6,709 bases of DNA from the NCBI GenBank assembly GCA_902462665.1, contig CABQCM010000076.1, positions 1 through 6,709 on the forward strand, read 5' to 3'. Below, piece after piece: positions 1-5,435 of this stretch. The first letter of the stretch is position 1, and each line of letters opens with the position of its first letter. The notes under the pieces are model-generated. The model did not search any database. It had not been told where the DNA came from and saw nothing but the letters and a program-made list of their open reading frames with translations. The DNA comes from an uncultured Oscillospiraceae bacterium. Its GTDB lineage: Bacteria; Bacillota; Clostridia; Oscillospirales; Acutalibacteraceae. The position numbers were made by a program, and so were the translations under genes.

Positions 1-546
1 ATTGCTCCCGCACCGCGCGGCGTGCCCCAGATCGAGGTAACCTTCGATATTGACGCCAACGGCATTGTGCATGTCTCGGCGAAGGATCTCGGTACCGGCA
101 AAGAGCAGTCGATTACCATTACGTCGAGCACCAACATGTCCAAGGAGGATATTGACCGCGCCGTCAAGGAGGCCGAGCAGTTTGCTGCCGAGGACAAAAA
201 GCGCCGCGAGGAAGTGGATGTGCGCAACAACGCCGACCAGATGGTGTATCAGAGCGAAAAGACCCTGACCGAGCTGGGCGATAAGCTGGAGGAAAGCGAA
301 AAGACGGCGGTTCAGGCCAAGATCGACGAGTGCAAGGAAGCGCTCAAAGGCGAGGATATGGAGAAAATCAAGGCTGCGTCCGAGGCGTTGCAGCAGGAGG
401 TCTTCAAGCTCAGCGAGAAGATTTACAAGGCGGCGCAGGAGGCAGGCGCACAGGGCGCTCCCGACGCGTCGACTCCCGGAGCAGACTCCAACGGCAACGT
501 TTACGAGGCCGATTATAAAGACGTGGACGACACCGATAACAAATAA
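1..546 (+). CDS. dnaK: Molecular chaperone DnaK (Hsp70), C-terminal 181 residues, 5' end outside the window
   Basis: DnaK is the cytosolic ATP-dependent Hsp70 chaperone that binds and releases unfolded peptide segments, working with DnaJ and GrpE. The frame is open from base 1, so this is the end of a longer gene; the GTG at 22 is an internal valine, not a start. The first visible residues include GVPQIEVTFDIDANGI and VSAKDLGTGKEQ, which are signature strands of the substrate-binding beta domain. After about residue 40 the protein becomes a charged helical lid (from about NMSKEDIDRAVKEAEQF through KLSEKIYKAAQEAG). It ends in a Gly/Ala/Asp-rich disordered tail. The tail ends DVDDTDNK, a variant of the usual acidic EEVD-like bacterial end. 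The ATPase domain is not in the window. The stop TAA is at 544-546. dnaJ follows 311 bases downstream, the classical dnaK-dnaJ order. Confidence 0.97.
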   Translation: MAPAPRGVPQIEVTFDIDANGIVHVSAKDLGTGKEQSITITSSTNMSKEDIDRAVKEAEQFAAEDKKRREEVDVRNNADQMVYQSEKTLTELGDKLEESEKTAVQAKIDECKEALKGEDMEKIKAASEALQQEVFKLSEKIYKAAQEAGAQGAPDASTPGADSNGNVYEADYKDVDDTDNK

Positions 547-564
547 GACCGGCAAGTCTGTTAT

Positions 565-589
565 GGGGGCGGCGTGTTGCGCCGCCCCC
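565..589 (+). terminator. GC-rich hairpin after dnaK, no T tract (weak or leaky terminator)
   Basis: A perfect 10-bp stem (GGGGGCGGCG at 565-574 pairing with CGCCGCCCCC at 580-589) closes a 5-base loop 18 bases after the dnaK stop. The bases after it (TAGAGCGTCAAAGGG) hold no T run, so it does not look like a complete intrinsic terminator. It could be an mRNA 3'-stabilising or processing hairpin that lets part of the dnaK transcript run on into dnaJ. The structure is certain; the function is inferred. Confidence 0.6.
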
Positions 590-646
590 TAGAGCGTCAA
601 AGGGCCGCATGCGCGCCGGCTGAGAGGTACCATTGGTATCTTTGAC

Positions 647-675
647 TTGACACCGATGGGGCAATCGCGTATGAT
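647..675 (+). promoter_or_regulatory. Consensus sigma-A promoter for dnaJ
   Basis: The -35 box TTGACA (647-652) matches the consensus exactly. A 17-base spacer separates it from the -10 box TATGAT (670-675), which has one mismatch to TATAAT. Transcription would start near G682, giving a leader of about 176 bases before the dnaJ start at 858. No CIRCE element (TTAGCACTC-N9-GAGTGCTAA, the HrcA operator) is present. The spacer contains GCAATCGC (661-668), which recurs inverted in the leader, so a regulator could act here. Just upstream there is a small inverted repeat, TACCA-T-TGGTA (628-638). Confidence 0.82.
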
Positions 676-688
676 ACATTTGGTGCTT

Positions 689-722
689 TTTGCAATCGTC
701 TGCAAATACAGGCGATTGCAAA
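689..722 (+). promoter_or_regulatory. Long inverted repeat at the 5' end of the dnaJ leader (RNA hairpin or operator)
   Basis: The arm at 689-702 (TTTGCAATCGTCTG) pairs with 709-722 (CAGGCGATTGCAAA) over 14 bp with a single G-U pair, around a 6-base loop, CAAATA. It begins only about 7 bases after the predicted transcription start. No T run follows, so it is not a terminator. It could be a 5'-stabilising hairpin of the mRNA or a palindromic operator just downstream of the promoter. The outer 7-8 bases of both arms match GCAATCGC inside the promoter spacer. The structure is directly visible; which role it plays is not. Confidence 0.6.
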
Positions 723-842
723 GGGTCATCGCTTACAAGGGAGATGCAGTGCCGGGGAGAGAGGAAAGTCGGCGAAATCACCTTTGTGTTTGAAATCGGT
801 TGACAATGAAATCAGAGAACCCATCCGGGTTTGCAATACAGT

Positions 843-860
843 GGGAGAGTGGAGCTGTTG
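843..860 (+). promoter_or_regulatory. Ribosome binding site that decides the dnaJ TTG start
   Basis: GGGAG (843-847) and a second GGAG (851-854) lie upstream of TTG at 858-860. The first is 10 bases from this codon, the second only 3. No ATG or GTG exists in the frame between 858 and the conserved J-domain start (KRDYYEVLGV). Upstream alternatives (GTG 849, TTG 831) would add residues not usual in DnaJ, and starting at GTG 849 would leave almost no room for the GGGAG site. The small hairpin AACCC-loop-GGGTT (818-831) ends 12 bases before the site. Confidence 0.65.
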
Positions 861-1946
861 GCGGAGAAACGCGATTATTACGAGGTGCTGGGGGTTGACC
901 GCAGCGCCAGCGAGGATCAAATCAAAAAAGCATACCGTAAGATGGCAAAACAATATCACCCGGATTTAAATCCCGGGGATAAAGAGGCCGAGACCAAATT
1001 TAAAGAGGTCAACGAGGCTTACGAGGTGCTGTCGGACAGTGGAAAAAAGGCCAAATACGACCAGTTTGGCCATGCGGGTGTTGACCCAAATTATGGTGCG
1101 GGCGGCCCAGGGGGCGGCTTTGACGTTGACTTTGGGGATTTGGGCGACATTTTCTCCAGCTTTTTCGGCGGAGGGTCGTCACGGCGCAATCCCAATGCGC
1201 CCCAACGGGGCGGGGACGCCTCGGTCAATGTTCCGCTGTCCTTTGAAGAGGCGGCTTTCGGCTGCACCAAAACAGTCAATGTTACCCGCATTGAGAACTG
1301 CGAGGCATGTCACGGCACCGGCGCACAGGAGGGGTCTCAGCCCAAAACCTGCCCGACCTGTCACGGCACCGGCCAGGTGCGCGCCAGCCAGCGCACTCCT
1401 TTTGGCGTGATGCAGACCCAGCGGGTGTGCGACCAGTGCCGCGGAAGCGGTAAGATCATCGACCATCCCTGCCGGACCTGCGGCGGCAAGGGCAAGGTGC
1501 GCCGCACTCGCAGCGAAGACATTAAAATCATGGCGGGGGTCAACGGCGGCCCGGCGGGTGACCTGCGGGTCAACGTGTCGGTGCGTCCCCATCCGATTTT
1601 TGAGCGCCGCGGCTTCGACGTATGGTGCGACGAACCATTGACCTTTGCTCAGGCCGCGCTGGGGGCGGAGATTGTGGTGCCGACCCTGGATGGCAAGGTG
1701 CAGTATTCGGTGCCGGAGGGAACCCAGCCGGGCGATGTGTTTAAGCTGCGGGGGAAGGGCATTCCTCACATCAACGGCGGTGGCCGGGGAGATCAGTACG
1801 TTCGGGTGAGCATCGAGGTACCGCGCAATCTCAGCGAGAAGCAAAAAGCGGCGCTGCGTGAATTTGACAGTTCGACCGGCGAGGCAAATTATAAAAAACA
1901 CCGCAGTTTTTTTGATAAGGTGAAGGACGCGTTTAAGGACGATTGA
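858..1946 (+). CDS. dnaJ: Chaperone protein DnaJ (Hsp40, type I/class A)
   Basis: DnaJ delivers unfolded substrates to DnaK and stimulates its ATPase; it acts in the cytosol. The domains are all present over 362 residues, close to the usual ~375. The J domain is at about 5-70, with the essential HPD at residues 34-36 and KRDYYEVLGV at its start. A Gly/Phe-rich linker runs from about 72 to 117. The cysteine-rich domain has four CxxCxGxG repeats (Cys 148/151, 165/168, 191/194, 205/208), which bind two zinc ions. The C-terminal beta-sandwich substrate domains run to the end. I chose the TTG at 858 because it gives the family-typical N-terminus MAEKRDYYEVLG and has Shine-Dalgarno sequence upstream; an in-frame TTG at 831 would add nine unusual residues. 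The gene has its own promoter at 647-675 and a strong terminator 18 bases after its stop. Nothing is missing or broken. The long minus-strand frame overlapping it (1179-1949) is a codon shadow. Confidence 0.97.
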   Translation: MAEKRDYYEVLGVDRSASEDQIKKAYRKMAKQYHPDLNPGDKEAETKFKEVNEAYEVLSDSGKKAKYDQFGHAGVDPNYGAGGPGGGFDVDFGDLGDIFSSFFGGGSSRRNPNAPQRGGDASVNVPLSFEEAAFGCTKTVNVTRIENCEACHGTGAQEGSQPKTCPTCHGTGQVRASQRTPFGVMQTQRVCDQCRGSGKIIDHPCRTCGGKGKVRRTRSEDIKIMAGVNGGPAGDLRVNVSVRPHPIFERRGFDVWCDEPLTFAQAALGAEIVVPTLDGKVQYSVPEGTQPGDVFKLRGKGIPHINGGGRGDQYVRVSIEVPRNLSEKQKAALREFDSSTGEANYKKHRSFFDKVKDAFKDD

Positions 1947-1952
1947 CACGCG

Positions 1953-1968
1953 GCAGACCGATAGAAAA
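1953..1968 (+). repeat. Copy 1 of a shared pre-terminator motif, after dnaJ
   Basis: GCAGACCGATAGAAAA lies between the dnaJ stop and its terminator and overlaps the 5' A tract of the stem. It is nearly identical (one inserted base) to 3510-3526 after rmuC. The function is unknown; a genomic 3'-end repeat or shared terminator ancestry is possible. Confidence 0.5.
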
Positions 1969-1998
1969 ATCCCCGGGCTGGATGGGCCGGGGATTTTT
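1965..1998 (+). terminator. Intrinsic terminator of dnaJ
   Basis: The stem AAAAATCCCCGG (1965-1976) pairs perfectly with CCGGGGATTTTT (1987-1998) around a 10-base loop. The five T residues at the end form the U tract. Because the structure also begins with five A residues, it could terminate in both directions. It separates dnaJ from rmuC, so these two are probably not one operon. Confidence 0.92.
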
Positions 1999-2098
1999 GA
2001 AACTGGATTGACTCATGATACAGAATGACCGGTTTTGAAAGGCAAACATCCGCACCGCGAGTCAACCTTTCGATCGGTAAAAAACAAAGGGGTGCAAT

Positions 2099-3466
2099 AT
2101 GGAGCTTTATCTTGTGGGGGCTGTTCTGGCGGTCTTGCTGCTCATCGTGATTTTGTTGCTGATGCGGCGGGGAAAGGATACGGGAACACAGGCGCAGCTG
2201 GAGCAGACCACAGCGGCGCTGAACGCACGGCTGGACACGGTTTCCCGGTCGATGGGGGACGAATTTGCCCGCTGTCGCAACGAGTCGGCGGAAGGAATGC
2301 GCGAGCAGCTCCGCTTGCTAAGTGAGCAGCAGCGGCAGCTTTTGCAGACGCTGAGCGTCCACCAGAAGGAGCTGGGCCGCCTGGAGCAGGAGAATCAGGA
2401 AAAGACCAACGCGATTCTCAAGGAAATGTATTCGGTCAATTTGCGTCAAAACGAAAAGCTGCATGAAATTCTCAGCGAACAGTCGCGGCTGCTCAACCAA
2501 ACCCTGACCGAGGTCGTGGGAAAGCTTCAGGAGAGCAACGAAAAAAAGCTCGACGAAATGCGCGCCACCGTGGACGAAAAACTGACAAGCACGCTTACCC
2601 AGCGGCTGGATTCCAGCTTTAAAACGGTAGGCGATCAGCTTAAGCAAGTCTACCACTCGCTAGGGGAGATGAAAGAGCTAGCCAGCGGCGTAAGCGATTT
2701 GCAGCGGGTGCTGACCAACGTGAAGGCGCGGGGAACCTGGGCCGAGGTGCAGCTCGGCAACATTTTAGAGCAGACCCTCACCGCCGACCAGTACGAGCGC
2801 AACGTATCGATCAAGAACAACGGAGAAATGGTGGAATTTGCTGTTAAGATTCCCTCACGGGATGACGACGGCAGCATCGTTTGGCTGCCTATTGATTCTA
2901 AATTTCCTCAAGAGGATTATCTGCGCATTTCCGACGCGGCCGACCGGGCGGACAAGGCAGCGCTAGACGAGGCGGCCAAAGCGCTTGAGCGCACCATCAA
3001 GAATGAGGCTGCCACCATTTCTAAACTTTACATAGACGTGCCGCGTACCACCGATTTTGCCATCCTGTTTTTGGCCACCGAGGGGCTGTATGCCGAGGTG
3101 CTCCGGCGTCCGGGGCTGACGGAAGAGCTGCAGAATAAGTATCGGGTAATGGTCTGTGGGCCGACCACCATCACCGCCTTTCTCAATACCCTGCGCATGG
3201 GCTTTCGCACCATCGCGCTGGACAAGCGTGCCGCCGAGGTATGGAAGGTGCTGGGCGCGGCGAAAACCCAGTATGAAACCTTTGAAACGGTGCTGGGCAA
3301 GGTGCGCAAAAAGCTGGACGAGGCCGGCAACACATTGGACGAGGCGCAGCGACGCAACAACATCATTCGCAAAAATCTGCGCAAGGTGGAGCAGCTTGAG
3401 GCGGAGGAGTCGGATGCGCTGCTCGGTCTGACCGACGGTTCGGTCGATCTTCAGCCAGTGGATTAA
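2099..3466 (+). CDS. rmuC: DNA recombination protein RmuC homologue
   Basis: RmuC proteins carry a restriction-endonuclease-like (PD-(D/E)xK fold) domain. In E. coli RmuC limits recombination at inverted repeats; its biochemical activity remains poorly defined. The 455-residue product starts with one membrane anchor (about residues 2-22, rich in Leu/Val/Ile, followed by MRRGK), which suggests a cytosol-facing protein tethered to the membrane. A long coiled coil follows (about 30-195, rich in Glu, Gln, Leu and Lys). The RmuC domain runs from about 197 to 430. It shows the family hallmarks GTWAEVQLG (212-220), VEFAVKIP and LPIDSKFP with Asp266 and Lys268, plus a later VMVCGPTTITAFLNTLRMGF block. 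A further helical tail ends the protein. The ATG at 2099 has AAAGGGG (2086-2092) six bases upstream. The gene lies between two strong terminators, so it is probably transcribed alone. Its promoter must lie in 1999-2085, where I see no convincing sigma-A pair. Family assignment is firm; the molecular role is known only from relatives. Confidence 0.95.
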   Translation: MELYLVGAVLAVLLLIVILLLMRRGKDTGTQAQLEQTTAALNARLDTVSRSMGDEFARCRNESAEGMREQLRLLSEQQRQLLQTLSVHQKELGRLEQENQEKTNAILKEMYSVNLRQNEKLHEILSEQSRLLNQTLTEVVGKLQESNEKKLDEMRATVDEKLTSTLTQRLDSSFKTVGDQLKQVYHSLGEMKELASGVSDLQRVLTNVKARGTWAEVQLGNILEQTLTADQYERNVSIKNNGEMVEFAVKIPSRDDDGSIVWLPIDSKFPQEDYLRISDAADRADKAALDEAAKALERTIKNEAATISKLYIDVPRTTDFAILFLATEGLYAEVLRRPGLTEELQNKYRVMVCGPTTITAFLNTLRMGFRTIALDKRAAEVWKVLGAAKTQYETFETVLGKVRKKLDEAGNTLDEAQRRNNIIRKNLRKVEQLEAEESDALLGLTDGSVDLQPVD

Positions 3467-3509
3467 TGGATGCCGCCGACGAATCAAGGCGGGCAACAAC
3501 GAGAAAACC

Positions 3510-3526
3510 GCAGACCGAATAGAAAA
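3510..3526 (+). repeat. Copy 2 of the shared pre-terminator motif, after rmuC
   Basis: GCAGACCGAATAGAAAA lies just before the rmuC terminator stem (3528). It matches 1953-1968 after dnaJ except for one extra A. The AGACCG core also occurs at 546-551, overlapping the end of the dnaK stop codon. The rest of 3467-3527 holds only a small GC hairpin (CCGCC 3473-3477 with GGCGG 3488-3492). Confidence 0.5.
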
Positions 3527-3527
3527 G

Positions 3528-3562
3528 AATAAGGCGGGGAGTGTTCCACTCCCCGCCTTATT
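3528..3562. terminator. Bidirectional terminator between convergent rmuC and the sigma-like gene
   Basis: A perfect 16-bp stem (AATAAGGCGGGGAGTG at 3528-3543 with its complement at 3547-3562) closes on a 3-base loop, TTC. Read on the minus strand, the stem ends in TTATT and is followed by CTTTTCT, a good T-rich tail for the gene ending at 3586. On the plus strand the tail is only the TTATT at the end of the stem, but the hairpin is very strong and rmuC has no other terminator. Confidence 0.9.
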
Positions 3563-3585
3563 GCGTGTATCGGGCTTTGCTTGGT

Positions 3586-5238
3586 TTATTTTTCTACCAT
3601 CATGAGCATACCCTCGGCGCAAAGCCGGTTTTCCGGCTCGGACAGCAGGCCGTCCTCAATGCATTGTTCTATCACGCTGGACACAATGCGTTCTCCAGCA
3701 ATTAGTTGCGTATAAAGCTGGTATTCATTGATTAAATGCTTCGGGACGTGCTGTTTTGTAAAGTCAGCGAGTTCTTCGGCAATTCTTTCTTCCACTTCCT
3801 GCATATGGTCGCAAAGCCGGTTGGAAAGAGAACAGAATGCGGTATTGTTTTTGCGCTCTATGACAATGATGTTTGGCTCCAGAAGCTCGCCGCGCTTGCG
3901 TAGATAACCGCACTCAATGCATTTGGCGGCGGTTTCTTTCTCGTCGTCGGTCAGAGCGTCGATGGACAATCCGCCAATGGCGTTCAATACCATCAGCAGT
4001 TGAGGGTCGTGCGACAGATTGTGTCCGCAGGAAAAATGTCTGTCCATTCGTTTGCCGTAGAGATTGGATACAAACACGTGCCGATACCCGCCGACCATGG
4101 TCGCGTTAATCCCGTCGTTTCCATAAAAATCGGATGACAGGGTCTCCGATTCATGGTCGGCCTGATAGGCGATGGCGACACTGTGAAATGGCCGGTTGGG
4201 TAGGGCAATGCCGGCAAAATATTGGCGTTCCAGGATGGCGTTGACATTACCGGTGAAATTCCAGATTGCACGGTGAAGGATAGACCATAAAAGAAACCTT
4301 ACGTCGGTTTGGGGGCTAAGATACGGGAAATTTAAAATGGCGTCTTTGTGCTTTTCCACCGACTGCTTGAACAATCGAACGATTTCGGTCAGATGCTGGT
4401 CGATAATTTGATTCGCTTGGTCGTATTCCCTGTAGTCCACCACCAGGATATTGAGCGCATATTTCCCGTTGTCAAGCTTGCGCAGCGTCCCATACTGCCC
4501 GTTTTCCCCGCGGCACTGTATTTCCAGTTCTTCCTCGATATAGGGCATGGGGACGCAAAGTTCCTCTGACAATTCTTTGGCGGATTTCGGCTTTTCTTTG
4601 CAAAGGTAAATCAAATTTTGAGACAGCATGCGCTCCGCTTTGGGGCCGGGATCGTTGCCGCCGGGATTACCGGTTCCAAGAAATGCAAGATGAACCGGCT
4701 GCAGGGAGTAACTGCGTTGATTCATTGCTTTTACCTCTTTTCGAATGGTATTTCGTGCGGAAAACAAACGCTGCTTTACGGTGGTCTCGCTGATGCCGAG
4801 CAGGGAAGCGATGTCTTTGATCTTCCTCTCCTCGAGATAATACATCACCATTACATCGCGGTAGGCTTTGGATAAAAACGCAATCTCGGCAAAGATTTTC
4901 TTTTGATGAGCGGCCACTACGGCCGCTTCCACCGCGCGGTCAATTTCATTGTCCTGCGTGGCTAGGGACAGCTCGCTGTTTTCGATGCTGACGGTTTGAT
5001 GCTCCTTGCGGCGTTTCTCGCAGAAATCGGCATACACTCTGCGGGCGATAGTCCATGTGAACGCATAGAAATTCTCAATGCGCTCCTGCTTGAGGGCGGA
5101 GGACATCACGGCAAGCACAATGTCTGAGCAGAGATCCTCCGCTTCATGGCAGGTACTGCACCGATGATAGGAAAATTGATAGATTTTGTCCAGAAAGTCT
5201 TTGTCGGCAATCCGATTCAGCATTTCGTTTGTTTTCAT
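3586..5238 (-). CDS. ECF-type sigma-70 family factor fused to a winged helix and a large uncharacterised C-terminal domain
   Basis: The 550-residue protein is about three times the length of a plain ECF sigma factor (~170-200). Residues ~13-78 look like region 2 (EAEDLCSDIVLAV, then FYAFTWTIARRVYADFCEKRRK). Residues ~113-168 look like region 4, with a helix-turn-helix (YLEERKIKDIASLLGIS, ETTVKQRLFSARNTIRKEV). These should bind core RNA polymerase and the -10/-35 elements. A Gly/Pro linker (LGTGNPGGNDPGPK) leads to a winged-helix-like segment, ~206-262 (KSAKELSEELCVPMPYIEEELE, then a LRKLDNGKYALNILVVD wing). Residues ~265-550 are not recognised; they contain HFSCGHNLSH (401-410) and CIEC (440-443), a possible metal site. 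By analogy with ECF groups carrying C-terminal extensions, this half may sense a signal and control the sigma half; that is inference. No anti-sigma gene is adjacent. I start it at ATG 5238, which has AAGGGTG upstream; ATGs at 5277 and 5262 have weaker sites. GC content looks lower than in its neighbours. Confidence 0.87.
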   Translation of the reverse strand: MKTNEMLNRIADKDFLDKIYQFSYHRCSTCHEAEDLCSDIVLAVMSSALKQERIENFYAFTWTIARRVYADFCEKRRKEHQTVSIENSELSLATQDNEIDRAVEAAVVAAHQKKIFAEIAFLSKAYRDVMVMYYLEERKIKDIASLLGISETTVKQRLFSARNTIRKEVKAMNQRSYSLQPVHLAFLGTGNPGGNDPGPKAERMLSQNLIYLCKEKPKSAKELSEELCVPMPYIEEELEIQCRGENGQYGTLRKLDNGKYALNILVVDYREYDQANQIIDQHLTEIVRLFKQSVEKHKDAILNFPYLSPQTDVRFLLWSILHRAIWNFTGNVNAILERQYFAGIALPNRPFHSVAIAYQADHESETLSSDFYGNDGINATMVGGYRHVFVSNLYGKRMDRHFSCGHNLSHDPQLLMVLNAIGGLSIDALTDDEKETAAKCIECGYLRKRGELLEPNIIVIERKNNTAFCSLSNRLCDHMQEVEERIAEELADFTKQHVPKHLINEYQLYTQLIAGERIVSSVIEQCIEDGLLSEPENRLCAEGMLMMVEK

Positions 5239-5242
5239 GTTG

Positions 5243-5250
5243 CACCCTTT
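5243..5250 (-). promoter_or_regulatory. Ribosome binding site of the sigma-like gene
   Basis: On the minus strand AAAGGGTG ends four bases before the ATG at 5238. It is the best Shine-Dalgarno match among the three in-frame ATG choices (5277, 5262, 5238). It places the start at MKTNEMLNRI. Confidence 0.65.
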
Positions 5251-5255
5251 TGTTT

Positions 5256-5267
5256 CAATCATGATTG
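5256..5267. repeat. 12-bp perfect palindrome in the leader of the sigma-like gene
   Basis: CAATCATGATTG is its own reverse complement. It sits between the candidate ECF promoter and the ribosome site, about 17 bases before the start codon. It may be an operator half-site or chance; nothing else supports a function. Confidence 0.3.
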
Positions 5268-5280
5268 TTACACCCATATA

Positions 5281-5306
5281 GTCGGAAACAGCAGCGGCAG
5301 GTTAGA
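5281..5306 (-). promoter_or_regulatory. Candidate ECF-type promoter of the sigma-like gene
   Basis: On the minus strand TCTAAC (5306-5301) is followed after 16 bases by CGAC (5284-5281). ECF sigma factors typically use a -35 with an AAC core and a -10 with CGTC, CGAC or CGTA at this spacing. Transcription would begin around 5274, about 36 bases before the ATG at 5238, which also supports that start over ATG 5277. No sigma-A pair as good was found in 5239-5376. The match is short and could be chance. Confidence 0.4.
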
Positions 5307-5376
5307 TGAATTTTCAATATTTTAAAGGTGAATTTGGCGCTTGGAGAAACCGGCCAACGTTGTTGATAAAAGAATA

Positions 5377-5420
5377 CCCGCGATAGGGGGCAATATGCAA
5401 GATTTGCCACCTATCACGGG
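5377..5420 (-). terminator. Terminator hairpin after the MATE gene
   Basis: CCCGCGATAGGGGGCAA (5377-5393) pairs with TTTGCCACCTATCACGGG (5403-5420) with two internal mismatches and a ~10-base loop. It begins 15 bases after the MATE stop codon. On the minus strand the tail is TATTCTTTTATC, moderately T-rich. On the plus strand it is followed by TTTTTT (5426-5431), so it would also stop plus-strand transcription. It separates the MATE gene from the sigma-like gene. Confidence 0.8.
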
Positions 5421-5435
5421 CATCGTTTTTTGCTG

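Noticed and set aside
744..803. A 19-codon upstream frame (ATG at 744) in the dnaJ leader
   Set aside because: The AAGGGAG sequence touches the ATG with almost no spacing, and the peptide shows no leader-peptide pattern such as repeated regulatory codons.
774..813. Three GAAATC direct repeats in the dnaJ leader (774, 792, 808)
   Set aside because: Six-base repeats with unequal spacing in an AT-richer leader are likely chance.
800..840. A second TTGACA (800-805) before dnaJ as a promoter
   Set aside because: No acceptable -10 box lies 16-18 bases downstream.
547..857. A CIRCE operator between dnaK and dnaJ
   Set aside because: No TTAGCACTC or GAGTGCTAA element is present; the inverted repeat at 689-722 has a different sequence.
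1179..1949. A 256-codon open frame on the minus strand across dnaJ
   Set aside because: It lies wholly over a clear dnaJ gene, has no recognisable protein features, and is explained by GC-rich codon structure on the opposite strand.
2008..2036. TTGACT (2008-2013) as the -35 box of an rmuC promoter
   Set aside because: At 17 bases the -10 position reads GGTTTT, a poor match; the rmuC promoter remains unidentified.
2963..3622. A 219-codon open frame on the minus strand across the end of rmuC
   Set aside because: It overlaps the conserved RmuC domain and runs through the bidirectional terminator; no family-like sequence or ribosome site was seen.
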